Positions 1-5,983 of a stretch of 6,150 nucleotides of DNA are shown one piece after another. Source of the stretch: Lentisphaeria bacterium. GTDB taxonomy: Bacteria > Verrucomicrobiota > Lentisphaeria > Victivallales > Victivallaceae. The stretch is from positions 1-6,150 of the forward strand of contig JABLYX010000111.1 of the NCBI GenBank assembly GCA_018265615.1, read 5' to 3'. A program made the translations under genes and the position numbers. The notes beneath the pieces are model-generated. The model worked only from the letters and a program-made list of their open reading frames with translations. It did not search any database and was not told the DNA's origin. How positions within the stretch are numbered: position 1 is the first letter of the stretch; the number at the start of each line of letters is the position of its first letter.

Positions 1-75
1 ACGTCATTCAGGAACAACATGTTTTAATTATGGGCCGGGTTCACACGATTGCCAAACCGATTTCCGGAAAAAATC
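1..75 (-). repeat. Left arm of a long inverted repeat (outward promoter module)
   Basis: Bases 1-75 match the reverse complement of 6059-6133 at 71 of 75 positions; the differences are at 39, 65, 66 and 71. The first 64 bases contain only one mismatch. The arm touches the window edge, so it may continue to the left. It contains a complete leftward promoter and the start of a transcript leader. It therefore looks like the upstream region of a gene just outside the window, duplicated in opposite orientation at the right end. No transposase or recombinase lies between the arms. Confidence 0.93.
27..55 (-). promoter_or_regulatory. Leftward sigma70-type promoter in the left repeat arm
   Basis: Read on the minus strand, the sequence is TTGGCA (50-55), a 17-base spacer, and CATAAT (27-32), close to the sigma70 consensus with ideal spacing. 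Transcription would start near base 20 and leave the window to the left, so the gene it serves is not visible. The same promoter, with one spacer difference, occurs at 6079-6107 facing right. Confidence 0.7.
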
Positions 76-130
76 AGATATTTCTCCGCATTTACAAATG
101 GGCCGGGGGAACAAGCATAAGGCGGAAAAA

Positions 131-185
131 GAAGAAAGAGCTGTTGCAAAACCTCACAGGTATGCGACAGCCCTTTTTCTTTTGA
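131..185. terminator. Bidirectional intrinsic terminator
   Basis: Arms GCTGTTGCA (140-148) and TGCGACAGC (163-171) pair over nine positions with one mismatch. The loop contains a small ACCT/AGGT hairpin. A purine-rich A stretch lies on the left and CCCTTTTTCTTTT on the right, so both strands show a hairpin followed by a T-rich run. It lies just past the stop codon of the leftward gene ending at 201 and would end that transcript. It would also block rightward read-through. Confidence 0.8.
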
Positions 186-200
186 GGACTTTCAGACGGG

Positions 201-872
201 TTATTTCCTGCGGAACCGGAGTCCCGCACAGGTGCCGCCGCCGATGAAGAGCGCCGCGAGCACGCCGGGGAGCGGCTGGCCCGAGGGAGCCGGAGCGGTC
301 GAACCGACCTGCACGTTCATGACAGACTGGGCGGCGTTGATCATATCCTCCAGCGTATAGTTGCCGTTGGGGGAGTTCACTGACTGGCCGTAGTTTCCGA
401 ACGCCTGCATGTAGTTGTTCCGGTCCGCGATCGTCGTGCCGTTGTAGGTGTGCTGGCCGTTGATGCCCGGAGTGTTGTAGACGATGTTGCCGTTCTCATC
501 CTTAACCCAGAAGCCAATCGAATCGCCCTCCTGAAACTGAATCGCTTTGCCGGAGGCGTCCACGGCGGTGTAATTGCCGTCGCCGGTGGCCGCGAGACGG
601 ATGTCGTCGGCTTTGTCGGAACGGTCCTCGTTCAGGTAGTAGGCCCCGAATTCCGGAGTTCCCTTGCTGAACGAAAGGTAAAGATACGCACCGGAGTTGA
701 AGTAGAGCGTATTCTGCAGCCCGAACTTGCCGCCGCGGTCCGCGAAAGCCGTGTACTTGCTGTTGCCGAAATCAGAATTGGACGCGCTGATCGTTCCGTA
801 GTTGTACTGGATCGACGCGTAGGACGACAACGCGAGAAAAATTCCCGATAACGCAAGAATTAACTTTTTCAT
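201..872 (-). CDS. Exported protein with a PEP-CTERM-like (PLPG variant) sorting tail
   Basis: A 223-residue protein that I cannot assign to a functional family. It starts with a signal peptide (MKK, hydrophobic residues 4-17, likely cleavage after Ser-Tyr-Ala19). The mature part, residues 20-190, is rich in Gly, Asn, Tyr and Asp and probably beta-rich. The tail at 200-223 has the three parts of a PEP-CTERM-type sorting signal: PLPG, a hydrophobic stretch (VLAALFIGGG and onward) and a basic end (RFRRK). PLP in place of PEP is a known variation of this signal. The inferred fate is exosortase-dependent processing and release to the surface or extracellular matrix. No exosortase gene is visible here. 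GGAGG lies five bases before the ATG, supporting this start. The gene has its own promoter and is followed by a terminator, so it is probably monocistronic. Reading of the exported fate is firm; its role is unknown. Confidence 0.85.
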   Translation of the reverse strand: MKKLILALSGIFLALSSYASIQYNYGTISASNSDFGNSKYTAFADRGGKFGLQNTLYFNSGAYLYLSFSKGTPEFGAYYLNEDRSDKADDIRLAATGDGNYTAVDASGKAIQFQEGDSIGFWVKDENGNIVYNTPGINGQHTYNGTTIADRNNYMQAFGNYGQSVNSPNGNYTLEDMINAAQSVMNVQVGSTAPAPSGQPLPGVLAALFIGGGTCAGLRFRRK

Positions 873-909
873 TCTGGCCTCCGCTCCATGGTTGGATGTT
901 GCTTATCGT

Positions 910-939
910 ATAATATAAGAGCGATTCCTGGAAAAACAA
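910..939 (-). promoter_or_regulatory. Promoter of the PLPG-tail protein gene
   Basis: On the minus strand there is TTGTTT (934-939), an 18-base spacer and TATTAT (910-915). The predicted start is near base 903, giving a leader of about 30 bases before the ATG at 872. It sits just past the terminator of the upstream esterase gene, so the two genes appear to be transcribed separately. Confidence 0.6.
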
Positions 940-960
940 GCTGTTCGCACGAAATAATTG

Positions 961-990
961 AAATAAAAAATGGCGTAACCACCCGTTACG
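961..990 (-). terminator. Intrinsic terminator of the esterase gene
   Basis: On the minus strand, CGTAAC (985-990) and GTTACG (974-979) form a six-base-pair stem with a five-base loop. This is followed by CCA and then TTTTTTATTT (970-961). It begins about 28 bases after the esterase stop codon. The stem is short but the T run is clear. Confidence 0.65.
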
Positions 991-1017
991 TAACATGTTT
1001 CGGAGCGGTTCCTGCTC

Positions 1018-1884
1018 TTACTCCGCCACCTTCTGCGTTTTCAGGTGCTCCAGCAGGATCGGCATGGCGGGATAAACCATGCTGTGGCCGTACCCCTGGA
1101 TTTCATACAGTGTAACCGGGTGGCCGTTCAGCTTGAGCATCCGCATGAGGTACGCATTCTCCTCGTAACGGCCGACCATCTCTTTTTCGCGGTCGCCGGT
1201 GATCAGCAGGATCGGCGGAAGGTCTGGAGTCGTAACATGATAGAGCGGCGCGAGCTCATCGACGACCGGCTGTTTGATCCCGATGCCGTTTTCGCTGCGG
1301 GCCGTGAAATGGGTGATCGTATGCCCGCTGAGCGGCATCAGGCCCGCGAGGTCGGATGGCGACATCCCGTAAGGAGCCAGGTACTTCGGGGCCATGCCGA
1401 CCATCAGCGCAAGATAGCCGCCGGCGGAGTGGCCCGTGATATAGATTTTTTTCGGGTCTCCGCCGAATTTTCCGATGTTGTGATAAACCCAGCCGACTGC
1501 CGCCGCCGCGTCTTCGATGCAGTCGGAGACTCTGACTTCCCGGTTCGGCGCGCCCTCCGGCGTCTTTGAAGTGGGGGCCAGCCGGTAATTCACGCCCGCG
1601 ATGGCGAACCCGTGGTTCTTCAGCGCGGCCGGAATACTCTTTTTCCCTCCGGTCAGCCCGCCGCCGTGGAACCAGATCACTGTGGCGAACCCCTTTTTCC
1701 CTTCCGGGTAGTAGAGGTCGAGCGTACAGCGGTTCTGCCGGTATTCGCCGCCTTTCATCCCCGGCGCGAGATAGGAGAGGTCGTTTTTCTGTTCATACTT
1801 CTGCGGATTTTCCGCCGCCCGCGCGGCCGGGAGCAGCAGGCCCGCCAGGAGGGCGGCGGCAAACAGGGAGCGTTTCAGGGACAT
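1018..1884 (-). CDS. Secreted alpha/beta-hydrolase, carbohydrate-esterase-like
   Basis: A 288-residue enzyme of the alpha/beta-hydrolase fold, in the BD-FAE / hormone-sensitive-lipase-like group. It begins with a signal peptide (hydrophobic residues 7-18, likely cleavage after Ala-Arg-Ala23), so it acts in the periplasm or outside the cell. The oxyanion-hole motif HGGG is at 73-76. The nucleophile elbow is Gly-His-Ser153-Ala-Gly-Gly. The expected acid is Asp231 in ITGDRE and the catalytic histidine is His267 in GYGHS, so the full triad is present in order and spacing. It would hydrolyse ester bonds of small acyl or feruloyl groups, perhaps on plant or host polysaccharides. The substrate cannot be read from sequence. 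GAGGTGG lies a few bases before the ATG and supports this start. A palindromic operator overlaps its promoter and a terminator follows the stop. Fold and triad are sure; substrate is inference. Confidence 0.9.
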   Translation of the reverse strand: MSLKRSLFAAALLAGLLLPAARAAENPQKYEQKNDLSYLAPGMKGGEYRQNRCTLDLYYPEGKKGFATVIWFHGGGLTGGKKSIPAALKNHGFAIAGVNYRLAPTSKTPEGAPNREVRVSDCIEDAAAAVGWVYHNIGKFGGDPKKIYITGHSAGGYLALMVGMAPKYLAPYGMSPSDLAGLMPLSGHTITHFTARSENGIGIKQPVVDELAPLYHVTTPDLPPILLITGDREKEMVGRYEENAYLMRMLKLNGHPVTLYEIQGYGHSMVYPAMPILLEHLKTQKVAE

Positions 1885-1930
1885 GGTTCCACCTCATTGG
1901 TTGATCGGTTGCCGGACTTTCTTCGGATAT

Positions 1931-1949
1931 TTTGTATACTGTATACAAA
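1931..1949. promoter_or_regulatory. Perfect 19-bp palindromic operator, GntR-like
   Basis: TTTGTATACTGTATACAAA is a perfect inverted repeat: two nine-base arms around a central T. The GTATAC and TTGTA/TACAA halves resemble operators of GntR-family repressors (HutC-type GT-N-TA-N-AC, and AraR-type sites). Its centre is 56 bases upstream of the esterase ATG and it overlaps the predicted esterase -10 region. This position suits repression of the esterase. The regulator gene is not in the window, so the family assignment is inference. Confidence 0.75.
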
Positions 1950-1966
1950 GAGCAGGGAAAAGTCAA
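1940..1966 (-). promoter_or_regulatory. Predicted esterase promoter overlapping the operator
   Basis: On the minus strand there is a good -35, TTGACT (1961-1966), with TATACA (1940-1945) after 15 bases or TACAGT (1938-1943) after 17. Either -10 lies inside the 19-bp palindrome, so a bound repressor would cover it. The short spacing of the better -10 lowers confidence. Confidence 0.45.
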
Positions 1967-2139
1967 ATCGCTTCATGAGCAGGAATGGCATTTTTTTGCG
2001 GTCCGGCGGAAACTTTGCGGCGGAATGGCACAAAATCGTCGTTTATTTGGCACTGCCGGAGCTTGCGGAAAAACCGGAGCCGCCCCATATTATGAAAAGC
2101 GGGAAAAGGCCTGCGATGGGCAGGGAACCGGAAAGCTGT

Positions 2140-2167
2140 TTGTCTTCCGGGCGGTTTATGGTATATT
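2140..2167 (+). promoter_or_regulatory. Promoter of the double-SIS gene
   Basis: TTGTCT (2140-2145), a 16-base spacer and TATATT (2162-2167) form a plausible sigma70 promoter. The leader before the ATG at 2199 would be about 25 bases, including AAGGAA as the ribosome site. The remaining part of the gap, about 1967-2139, shows no feature I can support. Confidence 0.6.
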
Positions 2168-2198
2168 GAGTGAGAGTTTAACACAAGGAACGGGATTT

Positions 2199-3836
2199 AT
2201 GAAGCCGGAAGTATTGGCCGCTGCTGTTGATTTTATCGAAAATGAGACCGAATTTCACCTCGGATTCCTGCCGACCGAGCAGTCGAATCCGCTGACGCGC
2301 TCGATGGAGGCGGATTTCAAACGCTCCACCTTCGACGGTGTGAAGACGCTCCAGAAGCCGGACCGGGATGTGCTTGCGATGGCACGCCGGGTGCTTGCGT
2401 CGGAGGCGTTTGCGCGGATGGCGGCGGACGGGCTCTCGACGGTCCGGAACGGCGGGCGCATCGTATTCTCCGGCTGCGGCGCGACCGGGCGACTCAGCAT
2501 CCTGCTCGAATCGATGTGGCGCGAATATTTCTCCGCATCGAACCGGCCGGAGTATGCCGATTGTGCCGCAAGCATCATGACCGGCGGTGATTATGCGCTG
2601 GTGAAGTCGGTCGAGGCGTTTGAGGATTATCAGAATTTCGGCCGCCGCCAGGCCGCCGATCTCGGCATGGGCGGGAAAGATATGCTCGTCGCGATCACCG
2701 AGGGCGGGGAGACCAGCTCCGTCATCGGCACGGTCAAGGAGGCGGCGGAGCGCGGCGCGGCGGTTTATCTCATGTTCAACAACCCGGCGGAGCTGCTGCG
2801 TGAGAAGCTTGTGCGCTGCCGCGAGGTCATCGACGACCCGCGCGTGACGGTGCTCGACCTCTCCTGCGGGCCGATGGCGCTCGCCGGTTCGACCCGGATG
2901 CAGGCGACGACGAGTGAACAGCTCATCGGCGGCGCGCTGCTCGAATCGGTCGCGGCAAAGCTCGAAGGGCGCGAGCTGCCCGATTTCGCCGTGCAGTTCG
3001 GGCAGGTGCTCGACAAGCTGGAATCCGAAGAGGTCCGTCGCATGCTTGCGGATTACATCGACTTCGAGGCGTCCGCCTATGAAAAGGGCGGCAGGCTGAC
3101 CTATCTGGCAAATGACTATCTGCTCGATGTCTTCACGGATACGACCGAACGTTCCCCGACTTTCATGCTCCCGCCGTTCCGCCGGAACGACGACCGGGTC
3201 TCTCCGATGCCGTGGGCGTTTGTGAAGAACCCGCTTTACCCGACCCGCGAAACCTGGCGGAACATGCTGCATCGTGAACCGCGCTGTCTCACATGGAGCG
3301 CCGGGGATTATATCGCCATGGAGTCGCCGGAGAAGATCGTGAAGAACCCGCCCGCCATCGACGCGGAGGCGCTCTACCGTTTCGAGGTCGGCAGCGAGCC
3401 CGCCCCGGAGCGGTTCGAATCTCCGGCGTCGGGCGCGGTCGTGATCGAGGTCGCGGGCAGCGCCGGGAACCCCGCGCTCGAATCGGCCGCGACGAAGTAC
3501 CGCGTGCTGCGGACTCTCTGCATCTCCTCCGGCGTTCCGGATTCCCCGCTTCACCTCATGAACCATATGGCGCTCAAACTCGCCCTGAATACGGTCTCGA
3601 CCGGGACGATGGTCCGTCTCGGCCGCGTCGCCGGGAACTGGATGAGCTGGGTCAGCATCTCGAACAAGAAGCTGATCGACCGCGCCATCCGGCTGGTTGC
3701 CGAGCTGAGCGGGCGTTCCTACGAAGAGAGCTGCCGCGCGCTCTTCGACGCCGCGGATGCGATGGAGTCCGCGGAGTGGACAGGCCGCGAGAAGCCGTCT
3801 CCGGTGCAATACACGCTTTGGCGCCTCAAAGCCTGA
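2199..3836 (+). CDS. Double-SIS-domain protein of the GKRP/MurQ family
   Basis: A 545-residue cytoplasmic protein. The opening LPTEQSNP (24-31) is typical of MurQ (N-acetylmuramate 6-phosphate etherase) relatives. The first SIS domain has the sugar-phosphate loop SGCGATGRL (91-99), MTGGDYAL (127-134) and GSTRM (230-234). A second SIS-like half follows, ending in KLALNTVSTGTMVRLGRVAG (460-479), which strongly resembles both MurQ and animal glucokinase regulatory protein. Single-domain MurQ is about 300 residues and animal GKRP about 625, so this is a GKRP-like two-domain form, probably lacking the animal helical cap. By alignment to E. coli MurQ from memory, catalytic Glu114 is kept as Glu142 but Glu83 is replaced by Met106, with Glu104 nearby. 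Etherase activity is therefore doubtful; sugar-phosphate sensing or isomerisation are alternatives. The ATG at 2199, with AAGGAA eight bases upstream, is preferred; reading frame open upstream to 1932 lacks a ribosome site. Confidence 0.85.
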   Translation: MKPEVLAAAVDFIENETEFHLGFLPTEQSNPLTRSMEADFKRSTFDGVKTLQKPDRDVLAMARRVLASEAFARMAADGLSTVRNGGRIVFSGCGATGRLSILLESMWREYFSASNRPEYADCAASIMTGGDYALVKSVEAFEDYQNFGRRQAADLGMGGKDMLVAITEGGETSSVIGTVKEAAERGAAVYLMFNNPAELLREKLVRCREVIDDPRVTVLDLSCGPMALAGSTRMQATTSEQLIGGALLESVAAKLEGRELPDFAVQFGQVLDKLESEEVRRMLADYIDFEASAYEKGGRLTYLANDYLLDVFTDTTERSPTFMLPPFRRNDDRVSPMPWAFVKNPLYPTRETWRNMLHREPRCLTWSAGDYIAMESPEKIVKNPPAIDAEALYRFEVGSEPAPERFESPASGAVVIEVAGSAGNPALESAATKYRVLRTLCISSGVPDSPLHLMNHMALKLALNTVSTGTMVRLGRVAGNWMSWVSISNKKLIDRAIRLVAELSGRSYEESCRALFDAADAMESAEWTGREKPSPVQYTLWRLKA

Positions 3837-3860
3837 TTTCGCCGGTCTTGCCGCATTGTG

Positions 3861-3892
3861 CCGGGGGAGGAGGGCGGCCCCCCTCCCGGTTT
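3861..3892 (+). terminator. GC-rich terminator-like hairpin after the SIS gene
   Basis: CCGGG (3861-3865) can pair with CCCGG (3885-3889), and the adjoining AGG with CCT after a two-base bulge. The run after it is short (TTT, then CCCTCTCT), so termination would be modest. It lies about 25 bases past the SIS stop codon and ahead of the next promoter. Confidence 0.45.
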
Positions 3893-3925
3893 CCCTCTCT
3901 CTCCGGGTTTTTTCCGGAATCCTGT

Positions 3926-3954
3926 TTGAATTTCCGGCGAAGCGGCTTTATTAT
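3926..3954 (+). promoter_or_regulatory. Promoter of the oxidoreductase gene
   Basis: TTGAAT (3926-3931), a 17-base spacer and TATTAT (3949-3954) form a strong sigma70-type promoter. The predicted start is near 3961, with a leader of about 33 bases carrying AGAGGGAGA before the ATG. The gene therefore does not depend on the SIS promoter. Confidence 0.72.
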
Positions 3955-3993
3955 AAGTAAAATCCATTTACCTGTCAGAGAGGGAGAGTTACA

Positions 3994-5067
3994 ATGAGCA
4001 ATGGTGACGGAATGAATTACGCCCCGGTCGGCAAGCCCGACCCGGTCGTGAAGCCCGGTGAATTCACTTTCGCGGCGATCGGCCTCGACCACGGCCATAT
4101 CTACGGCATGACCAACGGGCTGCTTGAAGCGGGCGCGACGCTGAAATGGGTCTACGATCCCGATCCGGCCAAGGTGGAGGCCTACCGCAAGGCGCATCCG
4201 GAAGCCGTCGCGGCGGAGTCCGAAGCGCAGATTCTCGACGATCCCGCCGTGAAGCTGGTCGCCGCCGCCTGCGTCCCCGGGGACCGGGCCGCACTCGGGA
4301 TCCGCGTGATGAAAGCCGGCAAGGATTATTTCACCGACAAGGCCCCGATGATCTCGCTTGAACAGCTTGAGGCCGCCAGGGCCGCCGTCCGCGAAACAGG
4401 GCGCAAGTATATGGTCTGCTACAGTGAGCGCCTGCAGTCCGAGAGCGCCGTCTATGCCGGGCAGCTGATCGGGCAGGGGGCAATCGGGCGTGTGCTGCAG
4501 GTGCTCGGCATGGGGCCGCACCGCCTGAGCGCCGCTTCGCGTCCCGCGTGGTTTTTCGAGCGCGCCCGCTATGGCGGAATCCTCTGCGACATCGGCAGCC
4601 ACCAAATCGAGCAGTTCCTCTTCTACACAGGAGCGACCGATGCGCAGATCGTCTCGAGCAAAATCGCGAACTACAATCACCCCGACTATCCCGAGCTCGA
4701 CGATTTCGGAGACGCCACGCTGATCGGGAACAACGGCGCGACCGGATATTTCCGCGTCGACTGGTTCACCCCCGACGGCCTGCGCACCTGGGGCGACGGC
4801 CGTACCTTCATCCTCGGAACCGAGGGGTATATCGAGCAGCGCAAGTATCTCGACGTCACCCGTGACGGCGGTGGCAATCACGTCTTCTGGGTCGACAAAC
4901 AGGGCGAACACTATTTCGACGCGACGGGCAAGGTCGGCTTCCCCTATTTCGGCAGGCTGATCCTCGACTGCATCAACCGCACGGAGAATGCGATGACGCA
5001 GGAACACGCCTTCAAGGCCGCGGAGCTCTGCATCCGCGCTCAGATGCAGGCCGTCAAAGTCGAGTAG
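3994..5067 (+). CDS. Gfo/Idh/MocA-family oxidoreductase
   Basis: A 357-residue cytoplasmic NAD(P)-dependent oxidoreductase, probably acting on a sugar or cyclitol. The N-terminal Rossmann half starts at about residue 24. Its dinucleotide loop reads AIGLDHGHIYG (28-38) instead of the usual GxGxxG. The segment TDKAPM (114-119) takes the place of the family EKP motif and supplies the likely catalytic Lys116. The C-terminal half carries GGILCDIGSHQIEQ (194-207), where Asp199 and His203 match the conserved D-x3-H pair. Length is normal for the family. The start is supported by AGAGGGAGA upstream of the ATG. There is no signal peptide; about 23 extra polar residues precede the fold, and Met7 is a possible alternative start. 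Substrate and direction cannot be told. It has its own promoter and sits between the SIS and pseudopilin genes without overlap. Confidence 0.88.
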   Translation: MSNGDGMNYAPVGKPDPVVKPGEFTFAAIGLDHGHIYGMTNGLLEAGATLKWVYDPDPAKVEAYRKAHPEAVAAESEAQILDDPAVKLVAAACVPGDRAALGIRVMKAGKDYFTDKAPMISLEQLEAARAAVRETGRKYMVCYSERLQSESAVYAGQLIGQGAIGRVLQVLGMGPHRLSAASRPAWFFERARYGGILCDIGSHQIEQFLFYTGATDAQIVSSKIANYNHPDYPELDDFGDATLIGNNGATGYFRVDWFTPDGLRTWGDGRTFILGTEGYIEQRKYLDVTRDGGGNHVFWVDKQGEHYFDATGKVGFPYFGRLILDCINRTENAMTQEHAFKAAELCIRAQMQAVKVE

Positions 5068-5091
5068 CTCCTGTTCTTCCGCTCGCAGCGG

Positions 5092-5114
5092 CTGCCGACT
5101 CTGTTCGTCGGCAG
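5092..5114 (+). terminator. Hairpin after the oxidoreductase gene
   Basis: CTGCCGAC (5092-5099) and GTCGGCAG (5107-5114) form a perfect eight-base-pair stem with a seven-base loop, 25 bases after the stop codon. There is no T run, so it may act weakly, with Rho, or as a processing or leader structure for the next gene. A copy of the 15-base repeat begins four bases after it. Confidence 0.5.
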
Positions 5115-5117
5115 TCT

Positions 5118-5132
5118 CGAACGAAGCGGAAA
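5118..5132 (+). repeat. 15-base repeat, copy A
   Basis: CGAACGAAGCGGAAA follows the hairpin at 5092-5114 and precedes the pseudopilin ATG by 32 bases. It differs by one base from the two identical copies at 5907-5921 and 5984-5998. Confidence 0.75.
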
Positions 5133-5164
5133 ACGGGTCTCCATCGATATGGAATCTTATATGC

Positions 5165-5818
5165 ATGAAGCGCCCGCCGGAACGTCTCTGCTTCACTCTG
5201 ATTGAGCTTCTGGTTGTGAACGCCATCATTGCGATTCTGGCGTCGATGCTGCTGCCGGCTTTGAACCAGGCGCGGGAGTGCGGCCGGGCGACGACCTGCA
5301 AAAGCAATCTCAAACAGCTCGGGCTGGCCTTCGGCATATATGCCGGCGATAACGGCGACTGGTGCGTGATGGGCAACGCGCAGAATAACCGCTATATTTC
5401 CGGCATCCGCAACACCTTCTGTCCGGGCGACAAGTTGACTGCCTCCCGGGAGAAGGCCGGAAAGAACGTTCTGGCGGGCGACCTCGGGGATTATGACAAC
5501 AGTGTCATGAATTCCGTCAGCAACGGATTCAATATCTGTTCCCTCGGTGACTATCCGGGATCGCCGAATCAGCCGCCCCGGAAACTGACGGCACTGTATC
5601 ATTTCCGGGAGCGCTCGCCCGATCTCATCATGTTCATCGACTCAAGCTGCCGGATCGCGGGCCTGGGAGGGGATGTGGTCGAGACCAGCGGTTACGGCAT
5701 CGTTCCGCGCCACGCCAACCGGGCCAATCTCGACACCTTTGCGAAATACGGCGTCGAACCGCCGCCGGAGGAGTGGGTTCGAATCCGTTTTACCGGGCTT
5801 ATACGATTTCCTGAATGA
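5165..5818 (+). CDS. Type II secretion pseudopilin-like protein (prepilin-type N-terminus)
   Basis: A 217-residue protein with a class III (prepilin) leader: a basic start (MKRPPER), then FTLIELLVV from Phe10 with the conserved Glu14 at +5 of the mature protein. The hydrophobic helix runs on to LLPALNQAR (29-37). Next comes the usual pattern Cys45, SNLKQLGLAF (47-56) and YAGDN (59-63), then FCPGD. This belongs to the short, highly multiplied pseudopilin-like proteins of Lentisphaerota, Planctomycetes and relatives, presumably processed by a prepilin peptidase and held in the inner membrane; their role is poorly known. Oddities: Cys9 rather than Gly at the cleavage site, Asn19 inside the hydrophobic helix where Ile is usual, and a C-terminus with RHANRAN (182-188) but without the DGH motif normally a few residues later. 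The ribosome site is weak (GGA, 11 bases upstream). No clear promoter is visible. It may be a diverged copy. Confidence 0.82.
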   Translation: MKRPPERLCFTLIELLVVNAIIAILASMLLPALNQARECGRATTCKSNLKQLGLAFGIYAGDNGDWCVMGNAQNNRYISGIRNTFCPGDKLTASREKAGKNVLAGDLGDYDNSVMNSVSNGFNICSLGDYPGSPNQPPRKLTALYHFRERSPDLIMFIDSSCRIAGLGGDVVETSGYGIVPRHANRANLDTFAKYGVEPPPEEWVRIRFTGLIRFPE

Positions 5819-5829
5819 GAAATCATAAA

Positions 5830-5844
5830 TGCGAAATTTTCGCA
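5830..5844. promoter_or_regulatory. Palindrome TGCGAAA-T-TTTCGCA
   Basis: A perfect palindrome with two seven-base arms around one central base, 12 bases past the pseudopilin stop. The one-base centre cannot form a local RNA loop, so a protein-binding DNA site is one reading. The alternative is that its right half pairs with 5915-5921 in the larger fold. No promoter is clearly attached. Confidence 0.35.
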
Positions 5845-5865
5845 AAAGTCGCGTGGTTTTGTAAG

Positions 5866-5878
5866 TGTCAGGCTGACA
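5866..5878. promoter_or_regulatory. Palindrome TGTCAG-G-CTGACA
   Basis: A perfect palindrome with six-base arms around one base, 35 bases centre-to-centre from the palindrome at 5830-5844. It could be a binding site or the apex of the nested structure. Function is unknown. Confidence 0.3.
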
Positions 5879-5906
5879 GAGTTAACCAGACGCGCACAAG
5901 GCCGCG

Positions 5907-5921
5907 CGAATGAAGCGGAAA
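5907..5921 (+). repeat. 15-base repeat, copy B
   Basis: CGAATGAAGCGGAAA is identical to the copy at 5984-5998, 77 bases away. It follows a small GC hairpin (CGCGC near 5891 with GCGCG at 5904-5908). Its last seven bases also form the middle stem of the nested inverted repeat. Confidence 0.8.
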
Positions 5922-5983
5922 TGCAGCATTTGTGATTTTTCATGATGGAAAGCGTATTACTACCGGGCAAACGGGATGCTTGC

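Larger units (their letters stand above)
5820..5938 (+). other. Nested inverted repeat, candidate structured RNA
   Basis: Starting two bases after the pseudopilin stop codon, three sets of arms nest inside each other. The outer AAATCATAAATGC (5820-5832) pairs with GCATTTGTGATTT (5926-5938), 13 pairs with one G-U. The middle TTTTCGC (5837-5843) pairs with GCGGAAA (5915-5921), 7 pairs with one G-U. The inner CGCG plus TGGTT (5850-5858) pairs with AACCA and CGCG (5884-5894) around a two-base bulge. A small TGTCA/TGACA apex sits at 5866-5878. The result is a rod-like fold of about 119 bases. It could be a 3' UTR element, a small RNA or a relic of a small repeat element. It has no recognised family. 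Confidence 0.4.

Noticed and set aside
450..851. A plus-strand open frame of 133 codons opposite the PLPG-tail protein
   Set aside because: It is antisense to a gene with a signal peptide, ribosome site, promoter and terminator; its own start has no supporting signal.
1975..2169. A 64-codon open frame in the gap before the SIS gene
   Set aside because: It has no ribosome site and no recognisable sequence, and its end overlaps the SIS promoter.
1932..2198. N-terminal extension of the SIS protein to a TTG start at 1932
   Set aside because: The TTG lies inside the palindromic operator, has no ribosome site, and the extra 89 residues look unlike MurQ or GKRP. The ATG at 2199 has AAGGAA at good distance.
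2178..3809. A 543-codon open frame on the minus strand opposite the double-SIS gene
   Set aside because: Same reason: a shadow of strong third-position GC bias, with an Arg/His-rich translation and no recognisable domain.
3826..5376. A 516-codon open frame on the minus strand opposite the oxidoreductase
   Set aside because: It is antisense to a gene with clear family motifs, promoter and ribosome site. Its protein is low-complexity and Arg/Asp/His-rich with no motif, as expected from the complement of GC-rich codons.
5820..5938. An integron attC site
   Set aside because: GTTAACC is present but the paired RYYYAAC and GTTRRRY core boxes at the ends are not, and no gene cassette or integrase is in view.
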